Positions 8,319 through 19,793 of a stretch of 64,000 nt of DNA are shown piece after piece. Made by a program: the position numbers and the translations under genes. The stretch is from assembly GCA_027449885.1 (NCBI GenBank), contig DAIDKS010000016.1, positions 1 to 64,000 of the forward strand. The letters are read 5' to 3'. A model generated the notes under the pieces. It had not been told where the DNA came from, searched no databases, and was given only the letters and a program-made list of their open reading frames with translations. This stretch comes from Acidimicrobiaceae bacterium (GTDB lineage Bacteria > Actinomycetota > Acidimicrobiia > Acidimicrobiales > RAAP-2). Position 1 is the stretch's first letter, and the number at the start of each line of letters is the position of its first letter.

Positions 8319-8651
8319 ATGCATGTCATACCCGTATCCGAGGTGGAGCTCAATCGCTCGGCTCAGCTCTACCGACGGCTGGGCGAGCTCAGCGCTGAGA
8401 TGTCGCAATTACCCACGGAGCGATCCGTCAAGTTGTGCACGCAGAGCGAGGCGCGCGACGCAGTGAGCCGCTGCAAGGATGCTCTCATCGACGCCCTCTA
8501 CAGTGCCATTCGGCTCGCCCAGTTGAACGATATCGACGAGACGTCGCGCGGGTGGGTCGAGGAGGCCCTTCGTTTTGCCGAAGAAGATCGGGCGATTCTT
8601 GAGCACGTGGAAGGAAGCCTCGTGGGGAAGTGCCTTGTGAATCTGACGTAG
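8319..8651 (+). CDS. small helical protein of unknown function
   Basis: Seen: 110 residues from ATG 8319 (an upstream in-frame ATG at 8271 is less likely), preceded by GTAGGA about 10 bases before. It is predicted to be nearly all helical (about 8-30, 45-70, 80-100), with no membrane segment or known motif. It follows the other small helical gene and precedes the DISARM-like operon by about 230 bases. Its function is unknown; it could be an accessory or regulator of that operon. Confidence 0.55.
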   Translation: MHVIPVSEVELNRSAQLYRRLGELSAEMSQLPTERSVKLCTQSEARDAVSRCKDALIDALYSAIRLAQLNDIDETSRGWVEEALRFAEEDRAILEHVEGSLVGKCLVNLT

Positions 8652-8878
8652 AAGAGCCCCTGCGGCGGTGCGCGGACTGACGAGTCGATGGTTGAGCCCC
8701 GCTCAGCCGCTTCCTAACAGCGTCTCGTGCGCCAGTGCCAGTCTTCATAAATTCGAATGAATTCTCCGAAGGTGGAGGTGTGGCTCCAATGTACTAAGCA
8801 CGTAGTGTCGCAATGCCGAAGTACGTTCTTTAGGTTGTCGGTTTGCCGCACCAACGCGAAGAGAGGGCAAGCAAGGGG

Positions 8879-11800
8879 ATGAACGTCTTTGAGTTGCGGC
8901 GTCACCAGGTAAGCGACTACGAGCACTACGTGCGCAGCTTCATGTCCATGCGCGACGACCGGCTGCGAGACGAAGTGGAGACCCAGCTGTCGGGGGGCCT
9001 GCTGTGGCCGCATCCGCGCATGGGACTGAACCCGTCCTTCGCTCCTGGCGGGTGGATCGATCAGCTCGTCTCCGACGGCACTTTGCATCCCGAATGTGGG
9101 CGGATCTTCCGGATCAAGCCTGATGGAACTACAGAGCGCGGGCTCCACCTTCACCGCCATCAGGTCGAAGCGATCGAAGCCGCCCAGCGCGGCGGCAGCT
9201 ACGTGCTCACGACAGGCACTGGATCGGGCAAGAGCCTCGCCTATCTCATCCCCATTGTGGACGCCATCCTGCGCGAGGGTCCGGGGAAGGGCATCAAGGC
9301 GATCGTCGTCTACCCGATGAACGCCCTCGCCAACTCACAGGCGGGAGAGCTGGAGAAGTTCCTCTATCGGGGCTATCCCGACTTTCGAGGACCCGTGAGC
9401 TTTCGTCGCTACACCGGTCAGGAGAGCGACGAGGAGCGCCGACAGATCTGGGCCGATCCCCCGGACATCATCCTCACGAACTACGTCATGCTCGAACTCG
9501 TCCTGTCTCGGGTCGACGAACAGGCACTGGTTAAGGGGGCGCAGGGCCTGCGGTTCCTCGTCCTCGACGAGTTGCACACTTACCGGGGACGCCAGGGGGC
9601 GGACGTGGCCCTGCTCTGTCGGCGCGTGCGCGACGCCTGTCGAGCCGAGCGACTACAGATCGTGGGGACGTCCGCGACGCTCGCGAGTGGTGGATCCTGG
9701 GGGGAGCAGCGAGTCGAGATCGCTCGCGTGGCGACGCGCCTGTTCGGCCTACCCGTCGCCGCTGGTGACGTGATCGGAGAGACCCTGACGCGGGCGACCG
9801 CTGGCTTTGAGGATGATGACCCGAGTGCCGTCGCCCAGCTGCGCGAGCGAGTGGTGTCAGGTATTCCCGTCCCTTACGACTACAAGGCCTTCGTGGCCGA
9901 CCCCCTCTCTGCGTGGATCGAGTCACGCCTGGGCATCGCGACAGAGGAGGGCTCGGCGCGTCTGGTGCGCGTGCGACCTCGGACCATCGGACTACCTGAC
10001 GGTGTCGCCACTGAGCTCGCGGCGCTGATCGGCGCCGATCTTGCTCTCTGCGAGCAGCTCATCGAGGATCAGCTGCTCGCGGGGGGCAATGTGTATCACC
10101 CGGACACGGGCGTTCCGGTCTTCGCCTTCCGACTCCACCAGTTCTTCTCTCGAGGTGACACGGTGTACGCCTCCCTCGAGGACCCAGCCACCCGTTACAT
10201 CACGACGAGTCCGCAGGAGTACGTGCCCGGCGACCGCTCGCGCGTGCTGCGACCGCTCGCTTTTTGTCGCGAATGCGGCCAGGAGTACTACCCGGGGTCG
10301 GTAGCGGATCGGCGAGGCAAGGAGTTCGATCCTCGTCCCCTGAACGAGCGTCTGGCCGACGCCCCGCCGTCCTACCTCGTGATCGGCACCGACTGGCCGG
10401 AGTCGACGGATCCAACGCTCTTCGATCGCCTGCCGGAGGACTGGGTGGAGGAGACGGCGAACGGGCCCCGGGTGAAGTCCGATCACCGGCGGCACCTGCC
10501 TGAGGCTGTGACGGTCGCGCCTGACGGACGTCTCTTCGAGGGTGGCGTACGGGCCTGGCTGATCAGCGCCCCGTTGCGCTTCTGCCTGAACTGCGGGGTG
10601 ACCTACGGCTCTCGTCAGAACTCCGACGCCACCAAGCTCGCGACCCTGGGATCTGGCGGACGTAGCTCAGCCACGACGATCCTCTCGCTGGCGGCGGTGC
10701 GGTACATGCGCGAGGACTCGTCACTCCCCGAGGAAGCCCGCAAGCTACTCGCCTTCACGGACAATCGCCAGGACGCCTCCCTGCAGGCGGGACACTTCAA
10801 CGACTTCGTCGAGGTCGGCCTCATTCGCTCGGCCCTGTGGCGCGCCGTTGACGCGGCGGGCGAGGCGGGCCTCTCGCACGACGAGTTGACAACCAGGGTC
10901 TTCGAGGCACTCGCCCTGCCCAAGCACGACTACGCGCTCAATCCTGACCTGCGGGGCGTCGCCGCCATCGAGACAGACCGGGCCCTGCGCGACGTCCTGG
11001 GCTATCGGCTGTATCTCGACCTACGGCGGGGCTGGCGCATCACCTCACCCAACCTCGAGCAGGTCGGACTGCTGAAGGTCGACTATCTGGCCCTCGAGGA
11101 TGCCGCGGCGGATGGGGAGATGTGGGCGACCTTCGGGGCGGTGGTGGCTGGCTCGCCGGTCCAACTCCGTCTCGAGCTGCTGCACACGTTGCTCGATTTC
11201 CTGCGTCGCGGTCTCGCCATTCGAGTCGACTACTTGGACAAGGAGCGCCTCGAACAGATCGGACAGAACTCGCGACAGCGCCTCGTGACACCGTGGGTGC
11301 TGGAGGAGGACGAACAGGAGTTCGCGGCGATCGCCTTCGCCCGCCCGCGACGTCCCGGGGACTTCCGTGGTGCCGTCTACGTCTCGGCGCGAGGAGGCTT
11401 CGGTCAGCACCTGCGCCGTCGCCTGCGCGCGACGACCGGTCACGATCTCACGCTCAGGGATACGGACGACGTCATCATCGATCTCTTCCGGGGCCTCGAG
11501 CAGTATGGGCTCGTGACGACGGTGAGGGAGGGCACCGACGGGGCTGAGGCGGGCTTTCAGATCCCGGCGGCCGCCCTGCGCTGGCGCGCAGGAGACGGTG
11601 AGCCCGCCGTCGACCCGATCCGCATTCCGCGCCCGCCTGAGACGGGTCGACGGGCCAACGAGTTCTTCACCGACTTCTACCGCACCGTGGCAGCAACGGG
11701 AGCTGGTCTCGAGGCACGAGAGCACACGGCTCAGGTACCCGCGCAGATCCGCGAGGAGCGCGAGGAGGAGTTCCGGAGCGCTCGACTCCCGGTGCTCTTC

Positions 11801-14038
11801 TGCAGCCCGACCATGGAGCTCGGCGTGGACATCGCCTCGCTAAACGCCGTCGGGATGCGCAACGTGCCACCGACGCCCGCGAACTACGCCCAGCGTTCTG
11901 GCCGCGCGGGCCGGTCAGGCCAGGCGGCCCTCGTCTTCACGTACTGCTCTACCGGCTCACCGCACGATCGTTACTTCTTCCGCCACCAGGAGCAGATGAT
12001 TGCTGGCCAGGTGACCCCACCGCGTCTGGACGTGGCCAACGAGGACCTGGTGCGCGCCCACGTGCACGCAATCTGGCTCGCCGAGGCGGGCCTGAGCCTG
12101 GGGGCCTCGCTGACGGACGTGCTCGACGTGGCCGGAGACGAGCCGTCACTCGCGCTCCTCGCGCACGTCGCTGACGCGCTCGAGGCACGAGAGCCCCGAC
12201 GCCGGGCGGCCGTTCGCGCGAGGGAGGTCCTGGCCGATCTCGAGGCAGACCTCGCTGCCTCGGGATGGTGGCACGACGGGTGGGTCGACGCCACGCTGGC
12301 CGAGGTGCGCCTGCGCTTCGAAACGGCGGCCGAGCGCTGGCGCGACCTCTACCGCGGCGCCCTCGCCCAGGCGCGTGCTCAGACGCGCATCATCAACGAC
12401 GCGAGGCGCTCGACGCAAGAGCGCAAGCGGGCCCAGCAGCTACGACGCGAGGCCGACGCCCAGGCCGAGCTCTTGCGAAGCGAGGGGACCCGCCAGTTCC
12501 AGAGCGACTTCTACTCGTACCGCTACTTCGCCTCGGAAGGCTTCCTGCCCGGCTACTCCTTCCCGCGTCTACCCCTCTCCGCATTCATACCCGGGCGTCG
12601 AGGGGTGAAGGGTGACGACGAGTACGTCTCGCGCCCGCGCTTTCTCGCGATCTCGGAGTTCGGTCCGGGCAACTTCATCTACCACGAAGGGGCGCGCTAC
12701 CAGATCACGCGCGTGATCTTGCCCGTGGCGGATGCCGTGGGCGATGAAGCCTCGCCACTGACCATCTCGGCCAAGATCTGCAGCTCGTGCGGTTACCTGC
12801 ACCTGGGCGTCGAACAGGACGTCTGCGAGGCGTGCGGCGCGGCGCTACCCGTTGCGCGCACGAATCTGCTGCGTCTGCAGAACGTGGTGACCCGGCGTCG
12901 CCAGCGCATCAACTCTGACGAAGAGGAGCGCCAGCGACAGGGCTACCAGATCCTGACCACCATGCGCTTCGGGCCTGAGGGTCCACGGCGGGCTCGGGTG
13001 GTCGCCGTGGGCGAGGAGCTCGTCCGCTTGGCCTACGGACAGGCGGCCAGCATCTGGCGCTTCAACGTGGGCTGGCGTCGCCGCCGACCCGAGGATCCAG
13101 AGGGTTTCGTGCTTGACACCGAGCGTGGCACGTGGGAGAAGAACCCCGCCGACGCCGACGAGGTGACGGACGACGCGGACAGTGTCGGGCGACGCCACCA
13201 GCGGGTCATCCCCTTCGTCGACGACACGCGCAACTGCCTCGTTGTCGAGGTGGCGGGTCTGCCCTCGGACGGCGATGAAGCGACGAATCTTCTTGCGTCA
13301 TTGCAGTCGGCCCTCAAGACCGCCATCCAAGTCCAGTACCAGTTAGAGGACAGCGAGCTCGCCGCCGAACCACTCCCGAGCGCCGACGAGCGCCGCCAGC
13401 TCCTGTTCTACGAGGCGGCCGAAGGCGGGGCGGGCGTGCTGCGTCGCCTCGTGGAAGACGCGGGCGCCTGGAGCGCGGTGACGCGCCGGGCTCTCGAGCT
13501 TTGTCACTTCGACCCCGAGAACGGAGATGACCTGCGGCACGCGTCGGGGGCGAGCGAGGACTGCGAGGCGGCGTGCTACGACTGCCTGATGTCCTACACC
13601 AACCAGCTCGATCATCGCCGCCTGGACCGAATGGCGGTGCGCGAGACGCTGATCACTTGGTCGCAGGCGGAGCTCGAGGTGGGAGCACTCGGGGAGAATC
13701 GTGCCGACCACCTCGAGCGACTCCTGCGCCTGTGCGGGAGTGATCTCGAGCGTCGGTGGCTCCATTGGGTCGATGAGCAGGGCCTGCATCTGCCGAGCGA
13801 CGCCCAACGACTCTTCCCCGATGAGGGCACGCGCCCGGACTTCACCTACGACGACGCCTACGTCGCCGTCTATATCGACGGACCGCCCCACGACTACCCC
13901 GAGCGCCAGTCGCGTGACGGGGCCCAGGAGAGCGCGCTGCGCCAGGCGGGTTGGTCGGTGCTGCGCTTTCGCTACGACGAGGAGTGGACGCCCATGGTTG
14001 CCTCGCGACCCGACGCCTTCGGTGAGGTTCGTCGATGA
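8879..14038 (+). CDS. DISARM-like helicase with DUF1998 region and C-terminal nuclease-like domain
   Basis: Seen: 1,719 residues from ATG 8879 ([11 protein letters not shown] is a natural family start; an in-frame TTG lies at 8843). Walker A TGTGSGKS is near 112, the DEAD-box variant DELH near 229, and helicase motif [13 protein letters not shown] near 1005. Cys pairs at CRECG, CLNCG and CSSCG...CEACG suggest zinc ribbons. A DUF1998-type tail has [12 protein letters not shown] near 1561. The last ~75 residues ([17 protein letters not shown], then a segment ending [10 protein letters not shown]) resemble a Vsr/DUF559-type PD-(D/E)XK fold. Known: DISARM splits helicase and DUF1998 between DrmA and DrmB. 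Inferred: this protein combines both, plus a nuclease-like end. The stop overlaps the next start (ATGA). Confidence 0.75.
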   Translation: MNVFELRRHQVSDYEHYVRSFMSMRDDRLRDEVETQLSGGLLWPHPRMGLNPSFAPGGWIDQLVSDGTLHPECGRIFRIKPDGTTERGLHLHRHQVEAIEAAQRGGSYVLTTGTGSGKSLAYLIPIVDAILREGPGKGIKAIVVYPMNALANSQAGELEKFLYRGYPDFRGPVSFRRYTGQESDEERRQIWADPPDIILTNYVMLELVLSRVDEQALVKGAQGLRFLVLDELHTYRGRQGADVALLCRRVRDACRAERLQIVGTSATLASGGSWGEQRVEIARVATRLFGLPVAAGDVIGETLTRATAGFEDDDPSAVAQLRERVVSGIPVPYDYKAFVADPLSAWIESRLGIATEEGSARLVRVRPRTIGLPDGVATELAALIGADLALCEQLIEDQLLAGGNVYHPDTGVPVFAFRLHQFFSRGDTVYASLEDPATRYITTSPQEYVPGDRSRVLRPLAFCRECGQEYYPGSVADRRGKEFDPRPLNERLADAPPSYLVIGTDWPESTDPTLFDRLPEDWVEETANGPRVKSDHRRHLPEAVTVAPDGRLFEGGVRAWLISAPLRFCLNCGVTYGSRQNSDATKLATLGSGGRSSATTILSLAAVRYMREDSSLPEEARKLLAFTDNRQDASLQAGHFNDFVEVGLIRSALWRAVDAAGEAGLSHDELTTRVFEALALPKHDYALNPDLRGVAAIETDRALRDVLGYRLYLDLRRGWRITSPNLEQVGLLKVDYLALEDAAADGEMWATFGAVVAGSPVQLRLELLHTLLDFLRRGLAIRVDYLDKERLEQIGQNSRQRLVTPWVLEEDEQEFAAIAFARPRRPGDFRGAVYVSARGGFGQHLRRRLRATTGHDLTLRDTDDVIIDLFRGLEQYGLVTTVREGTDGAEAGFQIPAAALRWRAGDGEPAVDPIRIPRPPETGRRANEFFTDFYRTVAATGAGLEAREHTAQVPAQIREEREEEFRSARLPVLFCSPTMELGVDIASLNAVGMRNVPPTPANYAQRSGRAGRSGQAALVFTYCSTGSPHDRYFFRHQEQMIAGQVTPPRLDVANEDLVRAHVHAIWLAEAGLSLGASLTDVLDVAGDEPSLALLAHVADALEAREPRRRAAVRAREVLADLEADLAASGWWHDGWVDATLAEVRLRFETAAERWRDLYRGALAQARAQTRIINDARRSTQERKRAQQLRREADAQAELLRSEGTRQFQSDFYSYRYFASEGFLPGYSFPRLPLSAFIPGRRGVKGDDEYVSRPRFLAISEFGPGNFIYHEGARYQITRVILPVADAVGDEASPLTISAKICSSCGYLHLGVEQDVCEACGAALPVARTNLLRLQNVVTRRRQRINSDEEERQRQGYQILTTMRFGPEGPRRARVVAVGEELVRLAYGQAASIWRFNVGWRRRRPEDPEGFVLDTERGTWEKNPADADEVTDDADSVGRRHQRVIPFVDDTRNCLVVEVAGLPSDGDEATNLLASLQSALKTAIQVQYQLEDSELAAEPLPSADERRQLLFYEAAEGGAGVLRRLVEDAGAWSAVTRRALELCHFDPENGDDLRHASGASEDCEAACYDCLMSYTNQLDHRRLDRMAVRETLITWSQAELEVGALGENRADHLERLLRLCGSDLERRWLHWVDEQGLHLPSDAQRLFPDEGTRPDFTYDDAYVAVYIDGPPHDYPERQSRDGAQESALRQAGWSVLRFRYDEEWTPMVASRPDAFGEVRR

Positions 14039-16827
14039 GCTTCAGCGTCGGCAGCCTGGTGCGCGCCCGCGGGCGCGACTGGGTGGTATTGCCCGACTCG
14101 AGTGATGAGCTCCTCCTCCTTCGACCCCTGGGTGGCGCCGAGAGTGAGGTGGCGGGAGTCCTCACGTCCCTAGAGACGGTCGAGGAGGCCACGTTCGCTC
14201 TCCCTGGCCCTGAGGATCTGGGCGACGACCGCTCCGCGAGACTGCTGCGGGATGCGCTGCGCCTCGGCTTCCGTTCGAGCGCCGGTCCTTTCCGGTGCTT
14301 CGGTGGTCTCAATTTCGAGCCTCGGCCCTACCAGATCGTGCCCCTTCTGATGGCGTTGCGTCAAGAGACGACGCGGCTGCTAGTCGCTGACGACGTGGGC
14401 ACCGGCAAGACGGCGTCGGCACTCCTGGTCGCGGCGGAGCTTCTCGCTCAGGGTGACGTCAGTGGTCTCGCAGTGCTCTGCCCGCCGCATCTGGCGACGC
14501 AGTGGCGCGAGGAGATGGTGGAGAAGTTCCACCTCGATCCGGTGATCATCCTCTCGTCGACTGCGCCTCGACTCGAACGCGAGTGCCGCCTCGGTGAGTC
14601 CATCTTCGATCGCTACCCGATGACGATCGTCTCCACTGACTTCATCAAGGCCGACCGTCGCCGTGACGAGTTCTTGCGCGCCGCACCCTCTCTCGTCATC
14701 GTGGACGAGGCGCACACCTGCACCCCTGACGGGGGTGTTCACGGCGGGCGCCACCAGCGCTATGAGCTCCTGCGGGGTCTGGCAGCCGACGCCAATCGTC
14801 ACCTGATCCTCGTGACGGCGACGCCCCACGCGGGTAAGGGGGAGCCCTGGCGCGCCCTGCTTGCCATGCTGTCACCGACTCTCGAGCAGTTGCCCGAGGA
14901 CCTCTCGGGCGAGTCCAACCGGCGCAGCCGCGAGGCTATCGCTCGTCACGTCGTCCAACGCACCCGCGGTGACCTACGTCGCTACCTCGAGGCGACGCAG
15001 TTCCCGGACGTGCAGTACGCCGCGCCGGAGCCGACCTATCAGCTCTCGGCGGAGTATCGGGCGCTGTTTGACGCGGCGTTCGCCTATGCCACCGAGACGG
15101 TGCGTGGCGGCCCCGAGGCTCACCGACTGCGCTGGTGGTCGGCGCTGGCCCTGCTGCGCTCGATCGGTTCGAGTCCGGCGGCCGCCGTCGCGACGCTGGA
15201 GAACCGCGCCGAGTCGCCAGTTCTCAGTGAGGAGATGGCTGATCACCCCGACCTCTTCGACTACTCGATCGACGACGACGAGGAGGGGACCGGCGACGCG
15301 GTGCCCGTCGGGAACCTCGGTGAGTCACACGGGGAACGCGCGCGTCGCCAGCTGAAGGAACTTCGCGAACTTGCCCAGGTCTGCTTCGGCGCAGCGGACA
15401 CCAAGTTGGCGGGCGCCGTGAAGATCTGCACGGAACTCGTCGAGGCGGGCTATCGGCCGATCGTCTTCTGTCGCTACATCCCCACTGCCAACTACCTCGC
15501 TCGCGAGCTCGCCAGCCGACTGCCGGACGTTGAGGTGCGAGCGGTCACCGGGGAGATCCCGGGACCGAAGCGGCCCGAGCAGGTGGCGGCGCTCGGAGCG
15601 TACGAGCGTCGCATCTTGGTGGCGACGGACTGCTTGGCCGAGGGGATCAACCTTCAGTCCCTCTTCGATGCGGTGGTCCACTACGACCTGCTCTGGAATC
15701 CTTCGAAGATGGCCCAGCGCGAGGGCCGCGTCAGCCGGCTCAATCAGCCGAGCCCGACGGTACGCGTCGTCACGTACTACGGCGCGGACAACTTCATCGA
15801 TCAGCTCGTGCTCGAGGTCCTCCAGCGCCGCCACGTCACGATCCGCACCGACACCGGCGTGGCCGTCCCGGTGCCGGGGGACCCTAACGCCCTCATCGAA
15901 GCCTTCGCTCGCCGTCTGCTGAGTGGCAGCGGCACGCTCTCACACACGCAGCTCTCGTTCACGGGCATGGACGAGGAGGCCGAGCAGATCGCCCAGTGGG
16001 AACAGGCGGCCGAGAAGGAGAAGCGCAGCCGCACGCTCTTCGCTCAAGAGGGCATCAAGGTCGACGAGGTCGCCGCTGAGCTCGACCGCGTTCGCGAGGC
16101 CATCGGAGCGGGCGCCGACGTGCAGCGCTTCCTCATAGACGCCGCCACGTCGCTCGGCGGAGCGGTGCACGAGCGACGGGGCGCGATCCGTGTGGACCTG
16201 ACTGAGGCCCCGGTCGCCGTGCGCGAGCTCGTCCCCGATGGAGAGGTGACGGCGCGCTTTGAGCCTCCGGCGGGTGAGGGCGAGACGCTGCTTACGCGTA
16301 CCCACCCGGTGATCGCGGGACTCGCCAAGTACACGCTCGACAGCGCGCTCGACATGCGCGAGGCGGGCGTCGCCCGACGAGCGGGCGTGATGCGCACGGA
16401 TGCCGTCACCACTCGAACTGTGCTCATCCTGGCTCGCTACCGCCTGCACATCCTCGAGGGGGAGGCGGCGAGCCGTCGTCAACTCCTGGCCGAGGAATGC
16501 GCCGTGCTCGCCTTCTCGGGAGACCCGAAGAGTCCCCAGTGGCTCTCCTCTGGCGAGGCGGAGGAGCTCCTTCGAGCTCGACCGTCGGGCAACGTCGCCG
16601 GCGAACAGGCGCGCGAGGTCCTCTCCGAGATCGTGGCGGCGGAAGGTGGCTGGCGAGGGGGCGTGGAGGACGACGCCAGGACGCGCGCAAACGAGCTCCT
16701 CGCTGATCATCGTCGGGTGCGCCAGAGCTCACAGCGTCGAGTGCGGGGTCTCTTCGTGGAGGCTCAGCTGCCCGTCGACGTGATCGGCTGCTACGTTCTC
16801 CTGCCGGGGTCAAGGGGGGCGTCGTGA
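14035..16827 (+). CDS. SNF2-family helicase, DrmD-like
   Basis: Seen: 930 residues. Walker [11 protein letters not shown] is near 119, Walker B VDEAHTC near 223, SAT-like TATPHAGKG near 262, and the C-terminal helicase lobe [14 protein letters not shown] with [11 protein letters not shown] near 528-570. This is the Swi2/Snf2 pattern of DNA translocases. Known: class 1 DISARM carries an SNF2 protein (DrmD) beside a DrmMI methyltransferase and the DrmA/DrmB pair. The gene overlaps both neighbours by four bases (ATGA upstream, GTGA downstream), so it is made with them. The acidic region after 730 has no recognised domain. Confidence 0.75.
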   Translation: MSFSVGSLVRARGRDWVVLPDSSDELLLLRPLGGAESEVAGVLTSLETVEEATFALPGPEDLGDDRSARLLRDALRLGFRSSAGPFRCFGGLNFEPRPYQIVPLLMALRQETTRLLVADDVGTGKTASALLVAAELLAQGDVSGLAVLCPPHLATQWREEMVEKFHLDPVIILSSTAPRLERECRLGESIFDRYPMTIVSTDFIKADRRRDEFLRAAPSLVIVDEAHTCTPDGGVHGGRHQRYELLRGLAADANRHLILVTATPHAGKGEPWRALLAMLSPTLEQLPEDLSGESNRRSREAIARHVVQRTRGDLRRYLEATQFPDVQYAAPEPTYQLSAEYRALFDAAFAYATETVRGGPEAHRLRWWSALALLRSIGSSPAAAVATLENRAESPVLSEEMADHPDLFDYSIDDDEEGTGDAVPVGNLGESHGERARRQLKELRELAQVCFGAADTKLAGAVKICTELVEAGYRPIVFCRYIPTANYLARELASRLPDVEVRAVTGEIPGPKRPEQVAALGAYERRILVATDCLAEGINLQSLFDAVVHYDLLWNPSKMAQREGRVSRLNQPSPTVRVVTYYGADNFIDQLVLEVLQRRHVTIRTDTGVAVPVPGDPNALIEAFARRLLSGSGTLSHTQLSFTGMDEEAEQIAQWEQAAEKEKRSRTLFAQEGIKVDEVAAELDRVREAIGAGADVQRFLIDAATSLGGAVHERRGAIRVDLTEAPVAVRELVPDGEVTARFEPPAGEGETLLTRTHPVIAGLAKYTLDSALDMREAGVARRAGVMRTDAVTTRTVLILARYRLHILEGEAASRRQLLAEECAVLAFSGDPKSPQWLSSGEAEELLRARPSGNVAGEQAREVLSEIVAAEGGWRGGVEDDARTRANELLADHRRVRQSSQRRVRGLFVEAQLPVDVIGCYVLLPGSRGAS

Positions 16828-19793
16828 GCTCGACCAGCGGCTTCAGCGCCATTCGTACCGAAGGGGGACTGCTACCGGCCGATCTCCTCAGTCGGCTGGC
16901 CGGACCCGACGCGGCACTTCCGGGTCTGAGCTCGGCGGACTACCACTTGGCCCCGGGGGAGAGACCCACCGAGGCGATCACGCGCTCGTGGAACCGCCTA
17001 GTGCCCCTCTGGCGACGCTTCGCGACGGTTTTGGAAGGTCTGAGTGAGGGCGACCCGGCGGCCGGAGCGACTCGTGACGCCTGGCTCTATCCACTCCTCG
17101 ACGAGCTTGGCTTCGGCCGGCCATCTCCGACGAAGGCGCTCGACATCGAGGGCAAGTCCTACCCGATCTCACACCTGCGTGGTCGCCTCCCGCTGCACCT
17201 GGTGGGCGCCGGCACCTCGCTCGAGAGACGCCAGGCGGGCGTGCGCGGGGCGGCGAGCGCCAGTCCCCACAGCATGGTTCAGGAGCTCCTGAACCGCTCC
17301 GACGAGTACCTGTGGGCGTTGCTCAGTAACGGACGGCAACTGCGGATCCTGCGCGACAACGTGAGCATGACTCGTCAGGCCTTCGTGGAGTTCGACCTCG
17401 AGGCGGTCTTCGCCAACGAGCTCTACGAGGAGTTCGTCGTCCTCTGGCTGGTGTGCCACGAGAGTCGCTTCGACACCGAGAGTCCGGAGGCTTCGTGGCT
17501 CGAGCGCTGGCGCGAGGAGGCCGAGAGCACGGGGGCTCGGGCTCTCGATGCGCTGCGAGGTCAGGTTGAGCGGGCCATCACCCTCCTCGGGCGAGGATTT
17601 CTCCGCTTCAGTGACAACCGCGAGTTGCGCCGTCGTATCCGATCCGGTGAGCTCAACCGTCTCGACTACTACCGTCAGCTGCTGCGCCTCGTCTACCGGC
17701 TGATCTTTCTGTTGGTGGCCGAGGACCGCGGGCTGCTACTCGTGCCCGCAGCGGACGAGCTCGCGCGACAGCGCTACCGCGACCACTACGGCGTGGGTCG
17801 ACTTCGCACCCTCGCCGCCGGTCGCTCGTCTCGCGGACCCCACCCTGACCTCTGGCGCTCTTTGCTCGTGGTCATGCGGGGGCTCTCCTCGCCCGAGGGT
17901 GTGGCAGCGCTCGGGCTCCCGGCACTGGGGTCATTCCTGTGGTCCGATGAGGCGACACCCGACCTCGACAGCGCGGACATCTCCGATACGGATCTGCTCG
18001 CCGCGCTGCGCTCCATCACGTTCCTCGTGGACCGCGATGCGCGAATCCTGCGCCCGATCGACTACCGCAATCTCGGCGCGGATGAGCTGGGCGGCATCTA
18101 CGAGGGCCTCTTGGAGCTACACCCTGTGCTCGAGGAGGACGGCAGTCACTTCGCCCTCGAGACCTTCGCCGGGAGTGAGCGCAAGAGCACCGGCAGTTAC
18201 TACACGCCGGACTCGCTGATCGTGGCGCTCCTCGATTCGGCTCTTAGCCCGCTCCTCGACGAAGCGACGCGAGCGCGCGAGCCGGAGGAGGCCCTCCTGG
18301 CATTGCGGGTCCTCGATCCGGCGGCGGGGTCGGGCCACTTCCTCGTCGCCGCAGGGCGTCGAATCGCTCACCGCCTCGCCGCCGTGCGCACAGGGGACGA
18401 CGAGCCCTCCCCGGACGCCGTGCGCCACGCCCTTCGTGACGTGGTGGGAAAGTGCCTCTACGGCATTGACCTCAACCCGATGGCGCTTGAGCTCGCGAAG
18501 ATCAGCCTCTGGCTGGAGGCCATCGAGCCGGGCCGACCCCTCTCGTTCCTCGATCATCACCTCGTTGAGGGCAACGCCCTGCTCGGCACCACGGCGGCCC
18601 TGGTAGAGAAGCCCATTCCGGCCGACGCTTTCAAGGCGCTCACGGACGACGACAAGACCGTGGCGAGCGCCTGGCGTAAGTCGAATGCGGGCGAGTCCAA
18701 GTTGGCGCAGGCGGGCCACGGCCAATTCGCGCTGGGATCTCCCGTCGAGCACTTGGTGGAGAGCCTCGTGAGGGGCTCGCGCGCCGTGGAGGCAATCGGG
18801 GACGAGACCGTCGCCGAGGTCGAGCGGAAGAAGGCCGCCCACGAAGCGCTGGCCCACTCCAGCGACATGACGCGGGCGCGCCTGATGGCCGACGCGTGGT
18901 GCGCGGCCTTCTTCGCCCCGAAGCGAGCGGGGATCCCGCGAGTGACCACCGCGACCGTCAACACGCTGGCCGAGGGGGCGGTGGACTCTGCGGTCCTGGA
19001 TGTGATCGAGACGAGCCGGACGCGTCACCGCCTCCTGCACTGGCACCTCGCCTTCCCTGACGTGTTCGCCCAGGGGGGCTTCTCCCTAGTCGTGGGCAAC
19101 CCGCCGTGGGAGAAGGTGAAGCTGTCGGAGAAGGAATTCTTCGCGGCGCGTTACCCAGAGATCGCCGAGGCAGCCGGCGCTACGCGCAAGGCGCTGATCG
19201 CGCGTCTCGAGGCCGAAGATCCGGTCCTCTGGGCCGAGTACCGCCAGGCGCTGCGCGACGCCGAGGCGGAGAGTCTCTTTTTGCGCACCTCAGGTTGTTA
19301 CCCGCTCTGCGGTCGAGGGGACATCAACACCTACGCCGTCTTCGCGGAGGCCATGCGCGAGGCGCTGGCGCCCGGTGGACGCCTGGGGGTCATCGTGCCG
19401 ACGGGCATCGCCACCGACGACACCACCAAGGAGTTCTTCGGCGACTGCGTCTCTAGTGGGCGGCTCGTGAGCCTCTTCGACTTCGAGAACGGCGCCCCGC
19501 TCTTCCCGGACGTTGACCGTCGCTTCAAGTTCTGTCTGCTCACTCTCACCGGTCCCGGCGGCGGAGCGAGCGAAGCGCAGTTCTCCTTCTTCGCGCGCGA
19601 GACGCGCGACCTCGCTGACCCGGATCGGCGCTTCACTCTCAGTCCTGAAGACATCGCGTTGCTCAACCCCAACACGAAGACGGCCCCGGTCTTTCGCTCG
19701 CGGGTCGACGCCGAGCTTACGACCAAGATCTACCGGCGGGTGCCCGTGCTGGTGCGCGAGGACGACCCCGAGGGCAATCCCTGGGGAATCTAG
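16824..19793 (+). CDS. N6-adenine DNA methyltransferase, large part, cut by in-frame TAG
   Basis: Seen: 989 codons to TAG 19791-19793. An N-terminal helical region is followed by KSTGSYYTPDSL (about 455), SAM motif I DPAAGSGHF (about 498) and the amino-methyltransferase motif NPPW (about 758). Known: this is the Eco57I/DrmMI-type layout, in which the target recognition part follows the catalytic domain. The frame continues after the stop through 20696 as the missing C-terminal part. The host-protecting methylase of the DISARM-like set is therefore broken by one codon, unless the stop is read through, the enzyme works as two chains, or the base is an assembly error. The GTG start overlaps the helicase stop (GTGA). 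Confidence 0.8.
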   Translation: MSSTSGFSAIRTEGGLLPADLLSRLAGPDAALPGLSSADYHLAPGERPTEAITRSWNRLVPLWRRFATVLEGLSEGDPAAGATRDAWLYPLLDELGFGRPSPTKALDIEGKSYPISHLRGRLPLHLVGAGTSLERRQAGVRGAASASPHSMVQELLNRSDEYLWALLSNGRQLRILRDNVSMTRQAFVEFDLEAVFANELYEEFVVLWLVCHESRFDTESPEASWLERWREEAESTGARALDALRGQVERAITLLGRGFLRFSDNRELRRRIRSGELNRLDYYRQLLRLVYRLIFLLVAEDRGLLLVPAADELARQRYRDHYGVGRLRTLAAGRSSRGPHPDLWRSLLVVMRGLSSPEGVAALGLPALGSFLWSDEATPDLDSADISDTDLLAALRSITFLVDRDARILRPIDYRNLGADELGGIYEGLLELHPVLEEDGSHFALETFAGSERKSTGSYYTPDSLIVALLDSALSPLLDEATRAREPEEALLALRVLDPAAGSGHFLVAAGRRIAHRLAAVRTGDDEPSPDAVRHALRDVVGKCLYGIDLNPMALELAKISLWLEAIEPGRPLSFLDHHLVEGNALLGTTAALVEKPIPADAFKALTDDDKTVASAWRKSNAGESKLAQAGHGQFALGSPVEHLVESLVRGSRAVEAIGDETVAEVERKKAAHEALAHSSDMTRARLMADAWCAAFFAPKRAGIPRVTTATVNTLAEGAVDSAVLDVIETSRTRHRLLHWHLAFPDVFAQGGFSLVVGNPPWEKVKLSEKEFFAARYPEIAEAAGATRKALIARLEAEDPVLWAEYRQALRDAEAESLFLRTSGCYPLCGRGDINTYAVFAEAMREALAPGGRLGVIVPTGIATDDTTKEFFGDCVSSGRLVSLFDFENGAPLFPDVDRRFKFCLLTLTGPGGGASEAQFSFFARETRDLADPDRRFTLSPEDIALLNPNTKTAPVFRSRVDAELTTKIYRRVPVLVREDDPEGNPWGI

